In this document: positions 55,562 to 64,000 of the stretch, piece after piece
Numbering within the stretch: the stretch's first letter is position 1
Layout: every line of letters begins with the position of its first letter
Assembly: GCF_007066085.1 (NCBI RefSeq)
Contig: NZ_CP041405.1
Span: 5,421,001 to 5,485,000, forward strand
From: Paenibacillus thiaminolyticus
Lineage (GTDB): Bacteria > Bacillota > Bacilli > Paenibacillales > Paenibacillaceae
Length of the DNA: 64,000 nt
Direction: 5' to 3'
The notes under the pieces: model-generated
What the model was told of the DNA's origin: nothing
The model's database searches: none
What the model saw: the letters and a program-made list of their open reading frames with translations, nothing else
Made by a program: the position numbers and the translations under genes

Positions 55562-55999
55562 ATGGCAGAGCGATACTACTTGGTACGGGAAGATATTTTA
55601 CCGGATGCGGTGGTGAAGACGGTACGGGCGAAGCAGCTGCTTGCCGCCGGCGAGGTCAAGACCGTTCACGAGGCTGCGGAGCGGGTCGAGCTGAGCCGCA
55701 GCGCGTTCTATAAATATAAAGACGGCATCTTCCCCCTCAACCAGTTGGAGCGGGAGCGTATCGTGACGATTTCGCTTGATTTGGAGCACCGCTCGGGCAT
55801 CCTCTCGAAGGTGCTCAGCTCGGTGGCCGTGTACGAGGGGAATGTGCTCACGATCCACCAGACGATTCCGCTTCAGGGAATGGCGAACGTGGTTCTATCG
55901 GTGGAGACATCTCTTATTGCCGAACCGTTCGGCATGATGCTTGAAACGCTGCGCGACATTTCGGGCGTCAAGCGGGTACAGGTTATCGGGCAAGGATGA
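55562..55999 (+). CDS. pheB: ACT-domain protein PheB
   Basis: The 145 residues start at ATG 55562 (MAERYYLVREDILPDAVVKT) after GCGGAGG. An N-terminal helical region with helix-turn-helix character (TVHEAAERVELSRSAFYKYK) precedes an ACT domain (about 70-143, RIVTISLDLEHRSGILSKVL). In Bacillus the pheB gene precedes pheA. The ACT domain suggests amino acid binding; the exact role is not settled. Here hom-thrC-thrB are inserted between it and pheA. Confidence 0.88.
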   Translation: MAERYYLVREDILPDAVVKTVRAKQLLAAGEVKTVHEAAERVELSRSAFYKYKDGIFPLNQLERERIVTISLDLEHRSGILSKVLSSVAVYEGNVLTIHQTIPLQGMANVVLSVETSLIAEPFGMMLETLRDISGVKRVQVIGQG

Positions 56000-56116
56000 G
56001 ACGGGCCGCTTGCCGGCGCAGGCCGTGAACGCCGGACGTGAACGAGTGACCCCCGGACATAATAGTTCTTTATCAATACACATAGACAGATGCGTCACGC
56101 GAAGGGGAGGAACGAG

Positions 56117-57403
56117 ATGAAGCCAATCAAAGTAGGACTGTTGGGGTTGGGCACCGTAGGTACAGGTGTCGTTCGGATTGTTGAAGGTTATCAGGAGGAT
56201 CTGGCCAGCCAGGTCGGCTCGCCGATTCAGATCGGGAAGGTGCTCGTCAAAGATGTGAGCAAGTCCCGCAGCATTCACGTGCCGGATCATCTGCTCACGG
56301 AAAATGCGTGGGATATTATCGACGATCCGGAAATCGACGTGGTCGTCGAAGTGATGGGCGGCATTGAGCCGACCAAGGAGTATCTTATGGAAGCGTTGGA
56401 TCGGGGCAAGCATGTGGTGACCGCGAACAAGGATCTGATCGCGCTCCACGGGCGCGAGATCAAAGCGAAGGCGAAGGAGAAGCGCTGCGATGTGTTCTAC
56501 GAGGCGAGCGTCGCCGGCGGCATCCCGATCATCCGCACGTTGATGGAAGGCTTCTCTTCCGACCGGATTACAAAGATTATGGGTATCGTCAACGGGACGA
56601 CCAATTATATTTTATCGAAAATGAGCCAGGAAGGGGCCGGCTACGAAGAGGTGCTGCGGGAAGCGCAGCAGCTAGGCTACGCGGAAGCGGATCCGACCTC
56701 TGATGTGGAAGGATTGGACGCGGCGCGCAAGATGGCGATTCTCGCGACGCTTGGATTCCATGCGGACGTCGCTTTGGAAGACGTAGAAGTGCGCGGCATC
56801 TCCCGGATTAAGAAGGAAGATATCGCTTTTGCCAAAAAACTGGGTTATGAAATGAAGCTCCTTGGCATCGCAGAACGGCAGGATGATCAGATCAGTGTCG
56901 TCGTGCAGCCGACGATGGTCAGCACAGCGCATCCGCTCGCTTCGGTGAACGGCGTGTTCAATGCGGTATATGTGTACGGGGAAGCCGTGGGTGAGACGAT
57001 GTTCTACGGACCGGGCGCCGGTGAGATGCCGACGGCCACCTCGATCGTGGCGGATCTGGTCGCCGTCATTAAGAACATGAAGCTCGGCGTCAACGGACAG
57101 CGCGCCTTGACTCCGTACAAGGAGAAGAAGCTCAAATCCGATGAGCAGATTGCTTATAAAAACTTCATTCTGCTTCACGTCGAAGACAAGGCAGGAGTGC
57201 TCGCGCAAATTACGCAACTGTTCGCCGAGTACGATGTGAGCCTCGATTCGGTTGTGCAGCAGCCGAATCCGAACAACCCGGATGCCGAGATTATCATTAT
57301 TACGCATTACGCCAGCCGGGCGAACATGAATAAGGTATTTGAGCATTTCGAGCAGCTGTCCGTCATCAAGTCGATTAAGAGCGCTTATCGGGTCGAAGGT
57401 TGA
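56117..57403 (+). CDS. hom: Homoserine dehydrogenase
   Basis: Reduces aspartate semialdehyde to homoserine, the branch to threonine and methionine. The 428 residues start at ATG 56117 (MKPIKVGLLGLGTVGTGVV) after GGGGAGG. NAD(P) loop GLGTVGTG, active-site region KDLIALHGREI, SVAGGIPIIRTL and NGTTNYIL. A C-terminal ACT domain (about 348-428, ILLHVEDKAGVLAQITQLF) is expected to bind threonine for feedback. thrC follows after 53 bases. Confidence 0.97.
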   Translation: MKPIKVGLLGLGTVGTGVVRIVEGYQEDLASQVGSPIQIGKVLVKDVSKSRSIHVPDHLLTENAWDIIDDPEIDVVVEVMGGIEPTKEYLMEALDRGKHVVTANKDLIALHGREIKAKAKEKRCDVFYEASVAGGIPIIRTLMEGFSSDRITKIMGIVNGTTNYILSKMSQEGAGYEEVLREAQQLGYAEADPTSDVEGLDAARKMAILATLGFHADVALEDVEVRGISRIKKEDIAFAKKLGYEMKLLGIAERQDDQISVVVQPTMVSTAHPLASVNGVFNAVYVYGEAVGETMFYGPGAGEMPTATSIVADLVAVIKNMKLGVNGQRALTPYKEKKLKSDEQIAYKNFILLHVEDKAGVLAQITQLFAEYDVSLDSVVQQPNPNNPDAEIIIITHYASRANMNKVFEHFEQLSVIKSIKSAYRVEG

Positions 57404-57456
57404 TCGAGCAGATGCGCATCATCGGTTGAAACCATACGCAAAGAGGGGAAAAAGAA

Positions 57457-58524
57457 ATGAGATATATGGGATTGCTGGAGACCTACAAGCGCTATTTGCC
57501 GGTTAACGAAAATACGCCCATGCTGACGCTGCAGGAAGGCAACACGCCGCTCATCCGGGCGGAGCGCCTGTCCGAGGAGCTCGGGCTGAATATGTATTTG
57601 AAATATGAAGGCTTGAATCCGACCGGATCTTTCAAGGATCGCGGCATGGTCATGGCCGTAGCGAAGGCGATGGAAGAAGGGAGCCGCACGATTATGTGCG
57701 CCTCAACCGGCAACACGTCCGCGGCTGCAGCCGCTTATGCCGCCCGGGGCGGACTGAACTGCATCGTGCTGATCCCGAACAATAACATTGCGCTTGGCAA
57801 GCTGGCGCAAGCGATGATCTACGGTGCCAAGGTGATTGCGATCGAGGGCAACTTCGACCGGGCGCTGGAGATTGTGCGCGAGATTACGGCGAAGCACCCG
57901 ATTACGCTCGTCAATTCGGTCAACCCGTACCGGATCGAGGGACAGAAGACAGCCGCCTTCGAGGTATGCGATCAATTGGGAGCCGCGCCGGACGTACTCG
58001 CCATTCCTGTGGGGAATGCGGGCAATATTTCCGCTTACTGGAAAGGGTTTAAGGAATATCATGCGACAGGTCATACAGACCGCCTGCCGAAGATGGTCGG
58101 CTTCGAAGCGGAAGGCGCCATGGCGATTGTGAAAGGCGAACCGATTCCGAACCCGGAAACGCTGGCGACCGCCATTCGAATCGGCAATCCGGCGAGCTGG
58201 AAGACCGCTGTCGAAGCGGCCGGGCAATCCGGCGGTCAGATTAATTACGTGACCGACGATCAAATTATCGAAGCGTATCAGCTGCTGGCGGCGAGTGAAG
58301 GCGTCTTTGCCGAGCCGGCCTCGGCGGCTTCGGTGGCCGGCGTGCTGAAGCTGCACCGGGAAGGGTACTTCACCGGAGGAGAATCAGTTGTATGCGTGCT
58401 GACCGGACATGGGCTCAAGGACCCGAACATCGCCATCCAGACGGCGGCGAAGGAGCCGCTCGTCGTGCCGGACACAGAGGAAGCGGTCATGGCGGCGATT
58501 CGTCAGCTGGAGGGTGAACAATAA
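57457..58524 (+). CDS. thrC: Threonine synthase
   Basis: PLP enzyme converting phosphohomoserine to threonine. The 355 residues carry the Schiff-base Lys60 in [13 protein letters not shown] and the phosphate loop [20 protein letters not shown] precedes ATG 57457. The stop codon overlaps the thrB start by one base (TAATG), so translation is coupled. Confidence 0.97.
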   Translation: MRYMGLLETYKRYLPVNENTPMLTLQEGNTPLIRAERLSEELGLNMYLKYEGLNPTGSFKDRGMVMAVAKAMEEGSRTIMCASTGNTSAAAAAYAARGGLNCIVLIPNNNIALGKLAQAMIYGAKVIAIEGNFDRALEIVREITAKHPITLVNSVNPYRIEGQKTAAFEVCDQLGAAPDVLAIPVGNAGNISAYWKGFKEYHATGHTDRLPKMVGFEAEGAMAIVKGEPIPNPETLATAIRIGNPASWKTAVEAAGQSGGQINYVTDDQIIEAYQLLAASEGVFAEPASAASVAGVLKLHREGYFTGGESVVCVLTGHGLKDPNIAIQTAAKEPLVVPDTEEAVMAAIRQLEGEQ

Positions 58525-59489
58525 TGTGGAAGGAAGAGGGCGTGCTCGTGCGCGTGCCTGCCAGCACGGCTAATCTTGGCCCCGGGTTCGATACGCTGGG
58601 TATGGCGCTCGAGCTGCATTTGTGGGTCGCGATGAAGCCGGCGGAGCAGATGCGAATTCGCCTTCACGGTTCGGAGCTTCACGGCCTTCCTGCCGACGAG
58701 CGCAATCTGATCTACCGGACGGCTCAAGCGGTATTCCGGGAGGCGGGAGTGGAAGAGCGCCCGCTCGCCCTTGACGTCTATAGCGAGATCCCGCTGACGC
58801 GCGGGCTCGGCAGTAGCGCCTCCGCCTTGATCGGCGGGCTTGCCGCCGCCAATTGGCTCATCGGGCAGCCGTTGACGGATCAACGGCTGTTCGATATGGC
58901 GACGGCCATCGAGCGTCATCCGGACAATGTGGGGGCCTCTCTGTTCGGCGGAATTATCACGGCCATGTGGGATGGCGAGCAGGCTCATCATATACGGCTC
59001 GATCCGCCCGCCGGCCTCGGAACGGTGGTGGCCGTCCCTCAGTTCGAGCTTGAGACGAAGAAGGCGCGGCATGTGCTGCCGGAGCGCATCGACATGGCGG
59101 ATGCGGTATACAATATTAGCCGCTCCTCCGTTCTCGTCGCGGCTCTGGCCAGCGGACGGACGGAGCTGCTGGGGGAAGCGATGCGGGACCGGCTTCATCA
59201 GCCGTATCGGGCATCGCTCATCCCGGGCATGCCGGGCATATTGGAGGAGGCGGTTCAGCACGGAGCGCTTGGCGTGGCGCTGAGCGGCGCGGGCCCGACG
59301 CTTCTCGCCTTCGTTGACAACCGGAACGAGCACGATTCGTTGCAAGCATATATGAAGCAAGCGCTTCGCGATCACGGGGTCGAGTCCCGGGTTATGCCGC
59401 TCGGCATAAGCAAGGAAGGAGCCGTGCGCTGCGGAGTGTGGGACGATATGGCGGCGGTCGTCGCTGAGCGTGCCGATTCATCACGATAG
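58524..59489 (+). CDS. thrB: Homoserine kinase
   Basis: GHMP-family kinase that phosphorylates homoserine. The 321 residues have the ATP loop PLTRGLGSSASALIGGL, the N-terminal VRVPASTANLGPGFDTLGMA and the C-terminal GVALSGAGPTLLAF motif. ATG 58524 overlaps the thrC stop. Order hom-thrC-thrB is that of Bacillus. Confidence 0.97.
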   Translation: MWKEEGVLVRVPASTANLGPGFDTLGMALELHLWVAMKPAEQMRIRLHGSELHGLPADERNLIYRTAQAVFREAGVEERPLALDVYSEIPLTRGLGSSASALIGGLAAANWLIGQPLTDQRLFDMATAIERHPDNVGASLFGGIITAMWDGEQAHHIRLDPPAGLGTVVAVPQFELETKKARHVLPERIDMADAVYNISRSSVLVAALASGRTELLGEAMRDRLHQPYRASLIPGMPGILEEAVQHGALGVALSGAGPTLLAFVDNRNEHDSLQAYMKQALRDHGVESRVMPLGISKEGAVRCGVWDDMAAVVAERADSSR

Positions 59490-59505
59490 AAGGAGTTAAC
59501 TCATT

Positions 59506-60366
59506 ATGGCTAGAATTGCGCTTTTGCCTGAAGGTTCCGTGTCGCATGAGGCCGCGGTCCATCTCATCGGGGAGCAGCATCAGTATGATCACTATGCCTT
59601 GATATCGGACGTATTCCTGTCGACCGCCCAGGGCAAGACGGATTACAGCGTCATTCCGATCGAGAATACGATCGAGGGCTCGGTGAATCTGCATATGGAT
59701 TGGATTGTCCATGAGGTGGACATTCCGTTCCAGGCGGAGTGGTTCTATCCGTCCATCCAAAATATTATCGGACGCCGCGCCGAAATCGAAGGAGACTGGT
59801 CCCGGGTCGTCAAGGTGATGTCTCATCCGGTCGCAATGGCGCAATGCATGAACTTCATCCGGACATATCTGCCGCATGCCGAGCTGGAGCATACGGGCAG
59901 CACCGCCGAAGCCGTTCACAAGGTCAAGCAGCATCCCGGCAGCGGCTGGGTGGCGATCGGAACCAGCCTGGGAGCGCGTACCCACGGTCTCGATGTACTG
60001 GCATCGGAAGTAACGGATCATAATAATAACTATACGAGGTTCGTCCTTATCGGCAAGGAGCCGCTGAACCTGGAGCGTTCGGGCAAGCCGAAGACCACGA
60101 TTCTGGTCACGCTGCCGGAGGATTACCCGGGTGCGCTGCACCAGGTGCTGTCCGCCTTTGCGTGGCGGCGAATCAACTTGTCGCGTATTGAATCGCGTCC
60201 GACGAAGCGCCGGCTTGGCAACTATTATTTTTATATTGATGTGGAAATGGGGCTGAACACGGTCTTGCTGCCTTCCGCTTTCGCGGAAATTGAAGCGATT
60301 GGCTGCCAGGTTCGCATCCTCGGATCGTACCCAAGCTATACATTTGAACAAGCTGTACCCAAGTGA
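59506..60366 (+). CDS. pheA: Prephenate dehydratase
   Basis: Converts prephenate to phenylpyruvate in phenylalanine synthesis. The 286 residues comprise the PDT domain (SVIPIENTIEGSVNLHMDW, catalytic Thr in NNNYTRFVLIG) and a C-terminal ACT domain (about 205-280) with the feedback motif SRIESRP. No chorismate mutase part. AGAAGGAG precedes ATG 59506. Directly after thrB. Confidence 0.96.
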   Translation: MARIALLPEGSVSHEAAVHLIGEQHQYDHYALISDVFLSTAQGKTDYSVIPIENTIEGSVNLHMDWIVHEVDIPFQAEWFYPSIQNIIGRRAEIEGDWSRVVKVMSHPVAMAQCMNFIRTYLPHAELEHTGSTAEAVHKVKQHPGSGWVAIGTSLGARTHGLDVLASEVTDHNNNYTRFVLIGKEPLNLERSGKPKTTILVTLPEDYPGALHQVLSAFAWRRINLSRIESRPTKRRLGNYYFYIDVEMGLNTVLLPSAFAEIEAIGCQVRILGSYPSYTFEQAVPK

Positions 60367-60393
60367 GGGCCAATATACGGAGGTGCTTTTGCC

Positions 60394-61272
60394 ATGTCGC
60401 AATGGATATATTTGAACGGACAATATGTGACCAAAGAAAATGCAACGATTTCAGTATATGACCACGGTTTTCTGTACGGGGACGGGATATTTGAAGGTAT
60501 CCGCGTCTATAGCGGCAATATATTTAAATGCCGCGAGCATCTCGAGCGGCTGTATGACTCGGCGAAATCGATTATGCTTGACATTCCGCTGACGCTGGAT
60601 GAAATGCAGGACGCGATGGTGGAGACGATTCGGCGCAATGAGCTGCGTGACGGCTATATCCGGCTCATCGTCTCCCGCGGGGCCGGCAATCTCGGCCTCG
60701 ATCCGCGCCGTTGTCCGCAGGCGAGTGTCATTATTATTGTCGAGCAGCTCGCCATTTATCCGGAGGAAGCTTACCGCAACGGGCTGCGCACCGTCTCGGT
60801 GTCCCAGCGCCGCAATATCCCGGATGCCTTGAATCCGAAGATCAAATCGCTGAACTATTTGAACAATATTCTCGTCAAAATTCAGGCGAACCTGGCTGAT
60901 GTCGGGGAAGCGATTATGCTGAACGCGCAAGGGTATGTAGCCGAAGGCTCCAGCGATAACATTTTTGTTATCAAAAAAGGCGTCGTCTACACCCCGCCAT
61001 GCTACTTGGGTGCGTTGGAGGGTATTACGCGGGCGGCGATCATGGAATTATGCGGCAAGCTGGGCTATACGCTCAAGGAAGAACCGTTCACTCTCCACGA
61101 TGTGTATGTCGCGGATGAAGTGTTCTTCACGGGAACGGCTGCCGAGGTCATTGCTGTACGCGAAGTTGACGGTCGCATCATCGGTTCCGGACAAGCCGGT
61201 CCGATGACATTGAATCTGCTTAAGCATTTCCGTGAGATCGTTACGCAGGATGGCGTCAAGGTATACGAATAA
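60394..61272 (+). CDS. ilvE: Class IV aminotransferase, probably branched-chain (IlvE)
   Basis: The 292 residues are of fold-type IV PLP enzymes. The Schiff-base lysine is probably Lys151 in NPKIKSLNYLNNILVKIQA; the VAEGSSDNIFVIKKG and VFFTGTAAEVIAV motifs are those of branched-chain aminotransferases, but D-amino-acid transaminases are close in sequence. In the amino acid operon it would transaminate branched-chain or aromatic keto acids, fitting its place after pheA. CGGAGGTG precedes ATG 60394. A terminator ends the operon. Confidence 0.88.
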   Translation: MSQWIYLNGQYVTKENATISVYDHGFLYGDGIFEGIRVYSGNIFKCREHLERLYDSAKSIMLDIPLTLDEMQDAMVETIRRNELRDGYIRLIVSRGAGNLGLDPRRCPQASVIIIVEQLAIYPEEAYRNGLRTVSVSQRRNIPDALNPKIKSLNYLNNILVKIQANLADVGEAIMLNAQGYVAEGSSDNIFVIKKGVVYTPPCYLGALEGITRAAIMELCGKLGYTLKEEPFTLHDVYVADEVFFTGTAAEVIAVREVDGRIIGSGQAGPMTLNLLKHFREIVTQDGVKVYE

Positions 61273-61297
61273 AGGCTGTAGCTGCGAAGCAGACAAC

Positions 61298-61327
61298 TCC
61301 TCCCTGACCATCGGGGAGGATTTTTTT
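61298..61327 (+). terminator. Rho-independent terminator of the hom-ilvE operon
   Basis: TCCTCCC (61298-61304) with GGGAGGA (61314-61320) and seven T. Confidence 0.85.
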
Positions 61328-61435
61328 ATATGAAGGGATGTCAAACGCCCATCATCTGCATAGGATGTAGTAATTGATCCTAGGGCAAGTGTCCCGTAGC
61401 ACAAAGGATGATGAACGTTTGGGAGGTTACAACAC

Positions 61436-63589
61436 GTGAAAATCCATATTGTCAAGAACGGCGAGTCGTTATATTCCATTGCGAAAAAATACGATGTTCC
61501 TTTAGAGGAATTAATCAAGATGAATCCGCAGCTCAAAGACCCGAATGAAATCGATGTCGGGATGAAGATTAAAGTTCCTTCCTCGAGCCACCCGCAAACA
61601 GGGCACGAAATTGTGCATAAGCATGTGGTCAAGGAAGGGGATACGTTATGGAAGCTGTCGAAGGCATGGGGCGTTCCTTTGCAAGAGATGATTGAAGCGA
61701 ATCCGCAATTGAAAAATCCAAATGTTCTTGTGATCGGGCAAGTTGTCAATATTCCTAAGGTCTCGGGAATGACGCCGCCTTCATCGGATTCTATGCCGAT
61801 GCATCACGGCAAAGGCGAGATGACGGCACCGAAGTCCAAGGAAGAGTTGACCGCGCCGAAGCCGATCGTGGAAATCATGCCGCCTAAAGCGGAACTGACC
61901 AAGCCTAAGCCAGAAGTTACGGCGCCGAAGCCGAAAGTCGAGATTACTTTGCCGAAGTATGAACTCGAGTTCGAAATGGAAAAAGTGGAGTATGTCAAGC
62001 CGGAAAAACCAAAGCATGAATATCCGCTCTGTCCTCCTGCGCCAACGCTGCCGATTCCGGCCCCGCCGATTCTGGAATGCCCGGAGCCTCCTGCCATTCT
62101 TCCGTACATGGAAGAACAGCCTAAGCCATTTTATTCGTGTTGCCCTGAACCGTATGCTCCGATCAAAGAAATACCGTGCGGCTGCGGAGAACACCACCAT
62201 CACCATCCATTCGCTCAGTATCCGGTACCGGCAGCGGAGGTTGTCGCTCCTGCGGCAATGCCACCGGTTTATGCGGATTGTCCGCCTTGGCAGGCATTTC
62301 CGATTATGCAACCGCCGCATGTATGCGATGGCGGTTATCCAATAATGCCGTATTCGCATTCTTCCGGGCAGCCTGTATTTGTCTCTCCAGGCGCCATGGC
62401 GGATCCGGCGCCGGCCGAGTGGTCGCCTTCCATGCCGGGTCAACATGAGATGGAGCATGGGACATGGAATCCCCATGATGGGATGATGGAGCATGGGAAA
62501 TGGCACCCGCATCACGGAATGGGTGAACACGGGAAATGGCATCCGCATCATGGAATGGGTGAACACGGGACATGGGAGCCCCATGATGGGATGATGGAGC
62601 ATGGGAAATGGCACCCGCATCACGGAATGGGCGAGCACGGGAAGTGGGAGCCCCATGATGGGATGATGGAGCATGGGAAATGGCATCCGCATCACGGAAT
62701 GGGGGAACACGGGAAATGGCATCCGCATCATGGAATGGGTGAACACGGGACATGGGATCCCCATGATGGGATGATGGAGCATGGGAAATGGCACCCGCAT
62801 CACGGAATGGGCGAACACGGGAAATGGCACCCGCATCACGGAATGGGCGAACACGGGAAATGGCACCCGCATCACGGAATGGGCGAACACGGGAAATGGC
62901 ACCCGCATCACGGAATGGGCGAACACGGGAAATGGCACCCGCATCACGGAATGGGCGAACACGGGAAATGGCACCCGCATCATGGAATGGGCGAACACGG
63001 GACATGGGATCCCCATAATGGGATGGCGGAGCATGGGGAATGGCATCCGCATCACGGAATGGGTGAACACGGGACATGGGATCCCCATGATGGGATGGCG
63101 GAGCATGGGGAATGGTACCCGCATCATGGAATGGGCGAATCCGGAGAATGGTACCCGCATCATGGAATGAGCGAACACGGGGGATGGCACCCTCACGGAA
63201 TGACCGGACATGGGGAGTGGCTTTCTCATACCGGTAATGTCTACCAGGGGATGCATCAGACTTATCCTACCTATATATCGCCGGAAGCAGGCTGGCATAA
63301 TCCGGAGCCATGCTGGGGCATGCCTCACTGGCAGATGGATGGTTGGGAAAAAGGAAAGGCCTGCGATGGCAGCGTTCATGAGCGCGAAGAGGAGCTCGAA
63401 GCAGAGACAGCAAATGCTTCCTCCGCCGAGAATGGCGAGTCGGAAGAAAGAATCGGGAATTCAAGCGATACGGAGAAAAAAGCGACGATTCGCAGCGCTT
63501 CCGGGAAAAAGAGCCCCCGGAACGCGCAGAAGGCCAAAGCTTCAAGCAGGAAGCAGCGTCCGCAAGGTATGCCGTGGATTGGCGGCTAA
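61436..63589 (+). CDS. safA: SafA-like spore coat assembly protein with two LysM domains and His/Trp-rich repeats
   Basis: The 717 residues start at GTG 61436, confirmed by GGGAGG 8 bases upstream. LysM 1 covers about 1-48 (HIVKNGESLYSIAKKYDVPL), LysM 2 about 62-110 (HVVKEGDTLWKLSKAWGVPL). There is no signal peptide, as expected for a protein assembled on the forespore from the mother-cell cytosol. A Pro/Lys-rich linker with KPK and P-rich motifs follows. Then come about 20 copies of the 12-residue unit EHGKWHPHHGMG (about 339-578), and a basic C-terminal tail (KKSPRNAQKAKASSRKQRPQ). Bacillus SafA is about 390 residues with one LysM and interacts with SpoVID. The name is a homology-of-architecture call. 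Confidence 0.8.
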   Translation: MKIHIVKNGESLYSIAKKYDVPLEELIKMNPQLKDPNEIDVGMKIKVPSSSHPQTGHEIVHKHVVKEGDTLWKLSKAWGVPLQEMIEANPQLKNPNVLVIGQVVNIPKVSGMTPPSSDSMPMHHGKGEMTAPKSKEELTAPKPIVEIMPPKAELTKPKPEVTAPKPKVEITLPKYELEFEMEKVEYVKPEKPKHEYPLCPPAPTLPIPAPPILECPEPPAILPYMEEQPKPFYSCCPEPYAPIKEIPCGCGEHHHHHPFAQYPVPAAEVVAPAAMPPVYADCPPWQAFPIMQPPHVCDGGYPIMPYSHSSGQPVFVSPGAMADPAPAEWSPSMPGQHEMEHGTWNPHDGMMEHGKWHPHHGMGEHGKWHPHHGMGEHGTWEPHDGMMEHGKWHPHHGMGEHGKWEPHDGMMEHGKWHPHHGMGEHGKWHPHHGMGEHGTWDPHDGMMEHGKWHPHHGMGEHGKWHPHHGMGEHGKWHPHHGMGEHGKWHPHHGMGEHGKWHPHHGMGEHGKWHPHHGMGEHGTWDPHNGMAEHGEWHPHHGMGEHGTWDPHDGMAEHGEWYPHHGMGESGEWYPHHGMSEHGGWHPHGMTGHGEWLSHTGNVYQGMHQTYPTYISPEAGWHNPEPCWGMPHWQMDGWEKGKACDGSVHEREEELEAETANASSAENGESEERIGNSSDTEKKATIRSASGKKSPRNAQKAKASSRKQRPQGMPWIGG
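62450..63202 (+). repeat. 36-bp coding tandem repeat, 20 full copies plus one degenerate
   Basis: The unit encodes (M/G)EHG(K/T/E)W(H/E/D)PH(H/D)GM. Copies 10-15 are nearly identical at the DNA level, whereas the first copies alternate HPHH and EPHD/NPHD types. Stop-free frames on both strands arise from this periodicity and are not genes. Confidence 0.95.
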
Positions 63590-63606
63590 TGCCGATAACT
63601 TAGAAG

Positions 63607-63670
63607 CAACAGGTAATATCCCCTGTTCTATTAAGAAGAGATAGATGGGTGGGTATTACCTGTTGTTGTG
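63607..63670 (+). terminator. Probable terminator of the safA-like gene
   Basis: CAACAGGTAATA (63607-63618) is the exact reverse complement of TATTACCTGTTG (63654-63665). The tail is only weakly T-rich. From here to 63850 no gene is seen; short minus-strand frames lack binding sites. Confidence 0.55.
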
Positions 63671-63858
63671 ATGTCAATCTATAAACCAACTGGGATTAAG
63701 CCTTCGCATGATGTTCCTTTTTAAGATGCCGTAGCGAGTGGAGAAAAACAATAGATTTAGGGGTTGCTTTTCTATTAGAAGCATGATATATTTATATTCC
63801 TGTCTTCGACAGAGCGGCATTAGCCGCCTGAAGCGAAAAAGATTTTTTAAAAAAGTGC

Positions 63859-63887
63859 TTGACGCTGAAACGAAGACATGATATATT
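63859..63887 (+). promoter_or_regulatory. rRNA operon promoter
   Basis: TTGACG (63859-63864), 17-bp spacer, TATATT (63882-63887) with an extended TGA, preceded by an A/T-rich UP-like stretch (GATTTTTTAAAAAAG). Confidence 0.75.
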
Positions 63888-63890
63888 ATA

Positions 63891-64000
63891 AAAGTCGCCG
63901 CTGAACGGCGGTGAAGAAAAGAAAGCAACTTACTGATGAGGTTGGTTGCCGGATTGTTCTTTGAAAACTGAACAACGAGTGATGTTTGTGCAAGAGGTCA
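63891..64000 (+). ncRNA. Leader of an rRNA operon (16S rRNA expected just past the window)
   Basis: Contains a CGCCG/CGGCG hairpin and the sequence TTCTTTGAAAACTGAACAAC typical of Bacillales pre-16S leaders near boxA. The 16S gene itself is not inside the window. Confidence 0.7.

Noticed and set aside
61350..61375. SigE/SigK-type promoter before the safA-like gene
   Set aside because: A CATAGGAT-like -10 is present near 61360 but no matching -35 at proper spacing could be defended.
62304..63170. Long minus-strand and alternate plus-strand frames inside the safA-like gene
   Set aside because: The 36-bp repeat keeps all frames stop-free; the LysM frame has the start signal and domains.

Overview
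The window is a stretch of chromosome from an endospore-forming, low-to-mid GC Firmicute, most likely a Paenibacillus or close relative (inference). The evidence is gene content and order: ysoA-tig-clpPX, lonB-lonA-engB, hemAXCDBL, spoVID, valS-folC-murC, spoIIB-maf-radC-mreBCD-minCD, spoIVFAB-rplU-prp-rpmA-spo0B-obg and pheB-hom-thrCB-pheA. This is the Bacillus 'tig to pheA' neighbourhood with Paenibacillus-like changes: a bactofilin/M23 pair after ispG, speD after engB, rodA after minD, an RNase E/G gene before rplU and hom-thrC-thrB inside the pheB-pheA pair. Nearly all genes lie on the + strand.

Layout. 1-1600: an upstream terminator, a broken ChbG/YdjC-type gene, a tRNA-Arg(TCT) with its own promoter and terminator on the minus strand, and a mostly empty spacer with a possible frameshifted relic. 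1.6-7.4 kb: ysoA-like, tig, clpP, clpX, ispG (protein quality control plus the MEP isoprenoid pathway). 7.4-8.9 kb: a minus-strand M23 endopeptidase and bactofilin. 9.2-15 kb: lonB, lonA, a spacer rich in 38-41 bp repeats, then engB. 15-17.2 kb: an unknown conserved gene, speD, and an unknown membrane-anchored protein. 17.3-26.2 kb: haem and sirohaem biosynthesis (hemA, hemX, sirohaem synthase, hemC, cobA-hemD fusion, hemB, hemL), with a PerR/Fur-like box on the hemA promoter and a Crp-family gene embedded on the other strand. 26.3-29.6 kb: a pseudouridine synthase, spoVID with 12-residue repeats, and a tiny membrane protein. 29.7-35.6 kb: a T-box controlled valS, then folC and murC. 35.8-45.3 kb: spoIIB-like, an aldo/keto reductase, maf, radC, mreBCD, minCD, rodA (cell shape and division-site selection). 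45.3-46.4 kb: a second repeat-rich spacer. 46.4-53 kb: spoIVFAB, RNase E/G, L21, Prp, L27, spo0B, obg. 53-61.3 kb: an aldo/keto reductase and a divergent GntR/LacI-type regulator, then ACT protein, hom, thrC, thrB, pheA and an aminotransferase (aspartate-family and aromatic amino acids). 61.4-63.6 kb: a SafA-like LysM coat protein with about 20 His/Trp-rich repeats. 63.8-64 kb: an rRNA operon promoter and leader running off the end.

How it fits together. Growth functions (protein folding and turnover, ribosome assembly GTPases, tetrapyrroles, cell wall and shape) are interleaved with sporulation genes (lonB, spoVID, spoIIB, spoIVFA/FB, spo0B, safA-like). The least explained material is: an interspersed repeat family present in two spacers in mirrored orientation; two LysM spore proteins with 36-bp-periodic internal repeats; two uncharacterised genes flanking speD; and a conserved-looking 54-residue membrane protein. 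I see no phage, transposase, CRISPR array or defence system.
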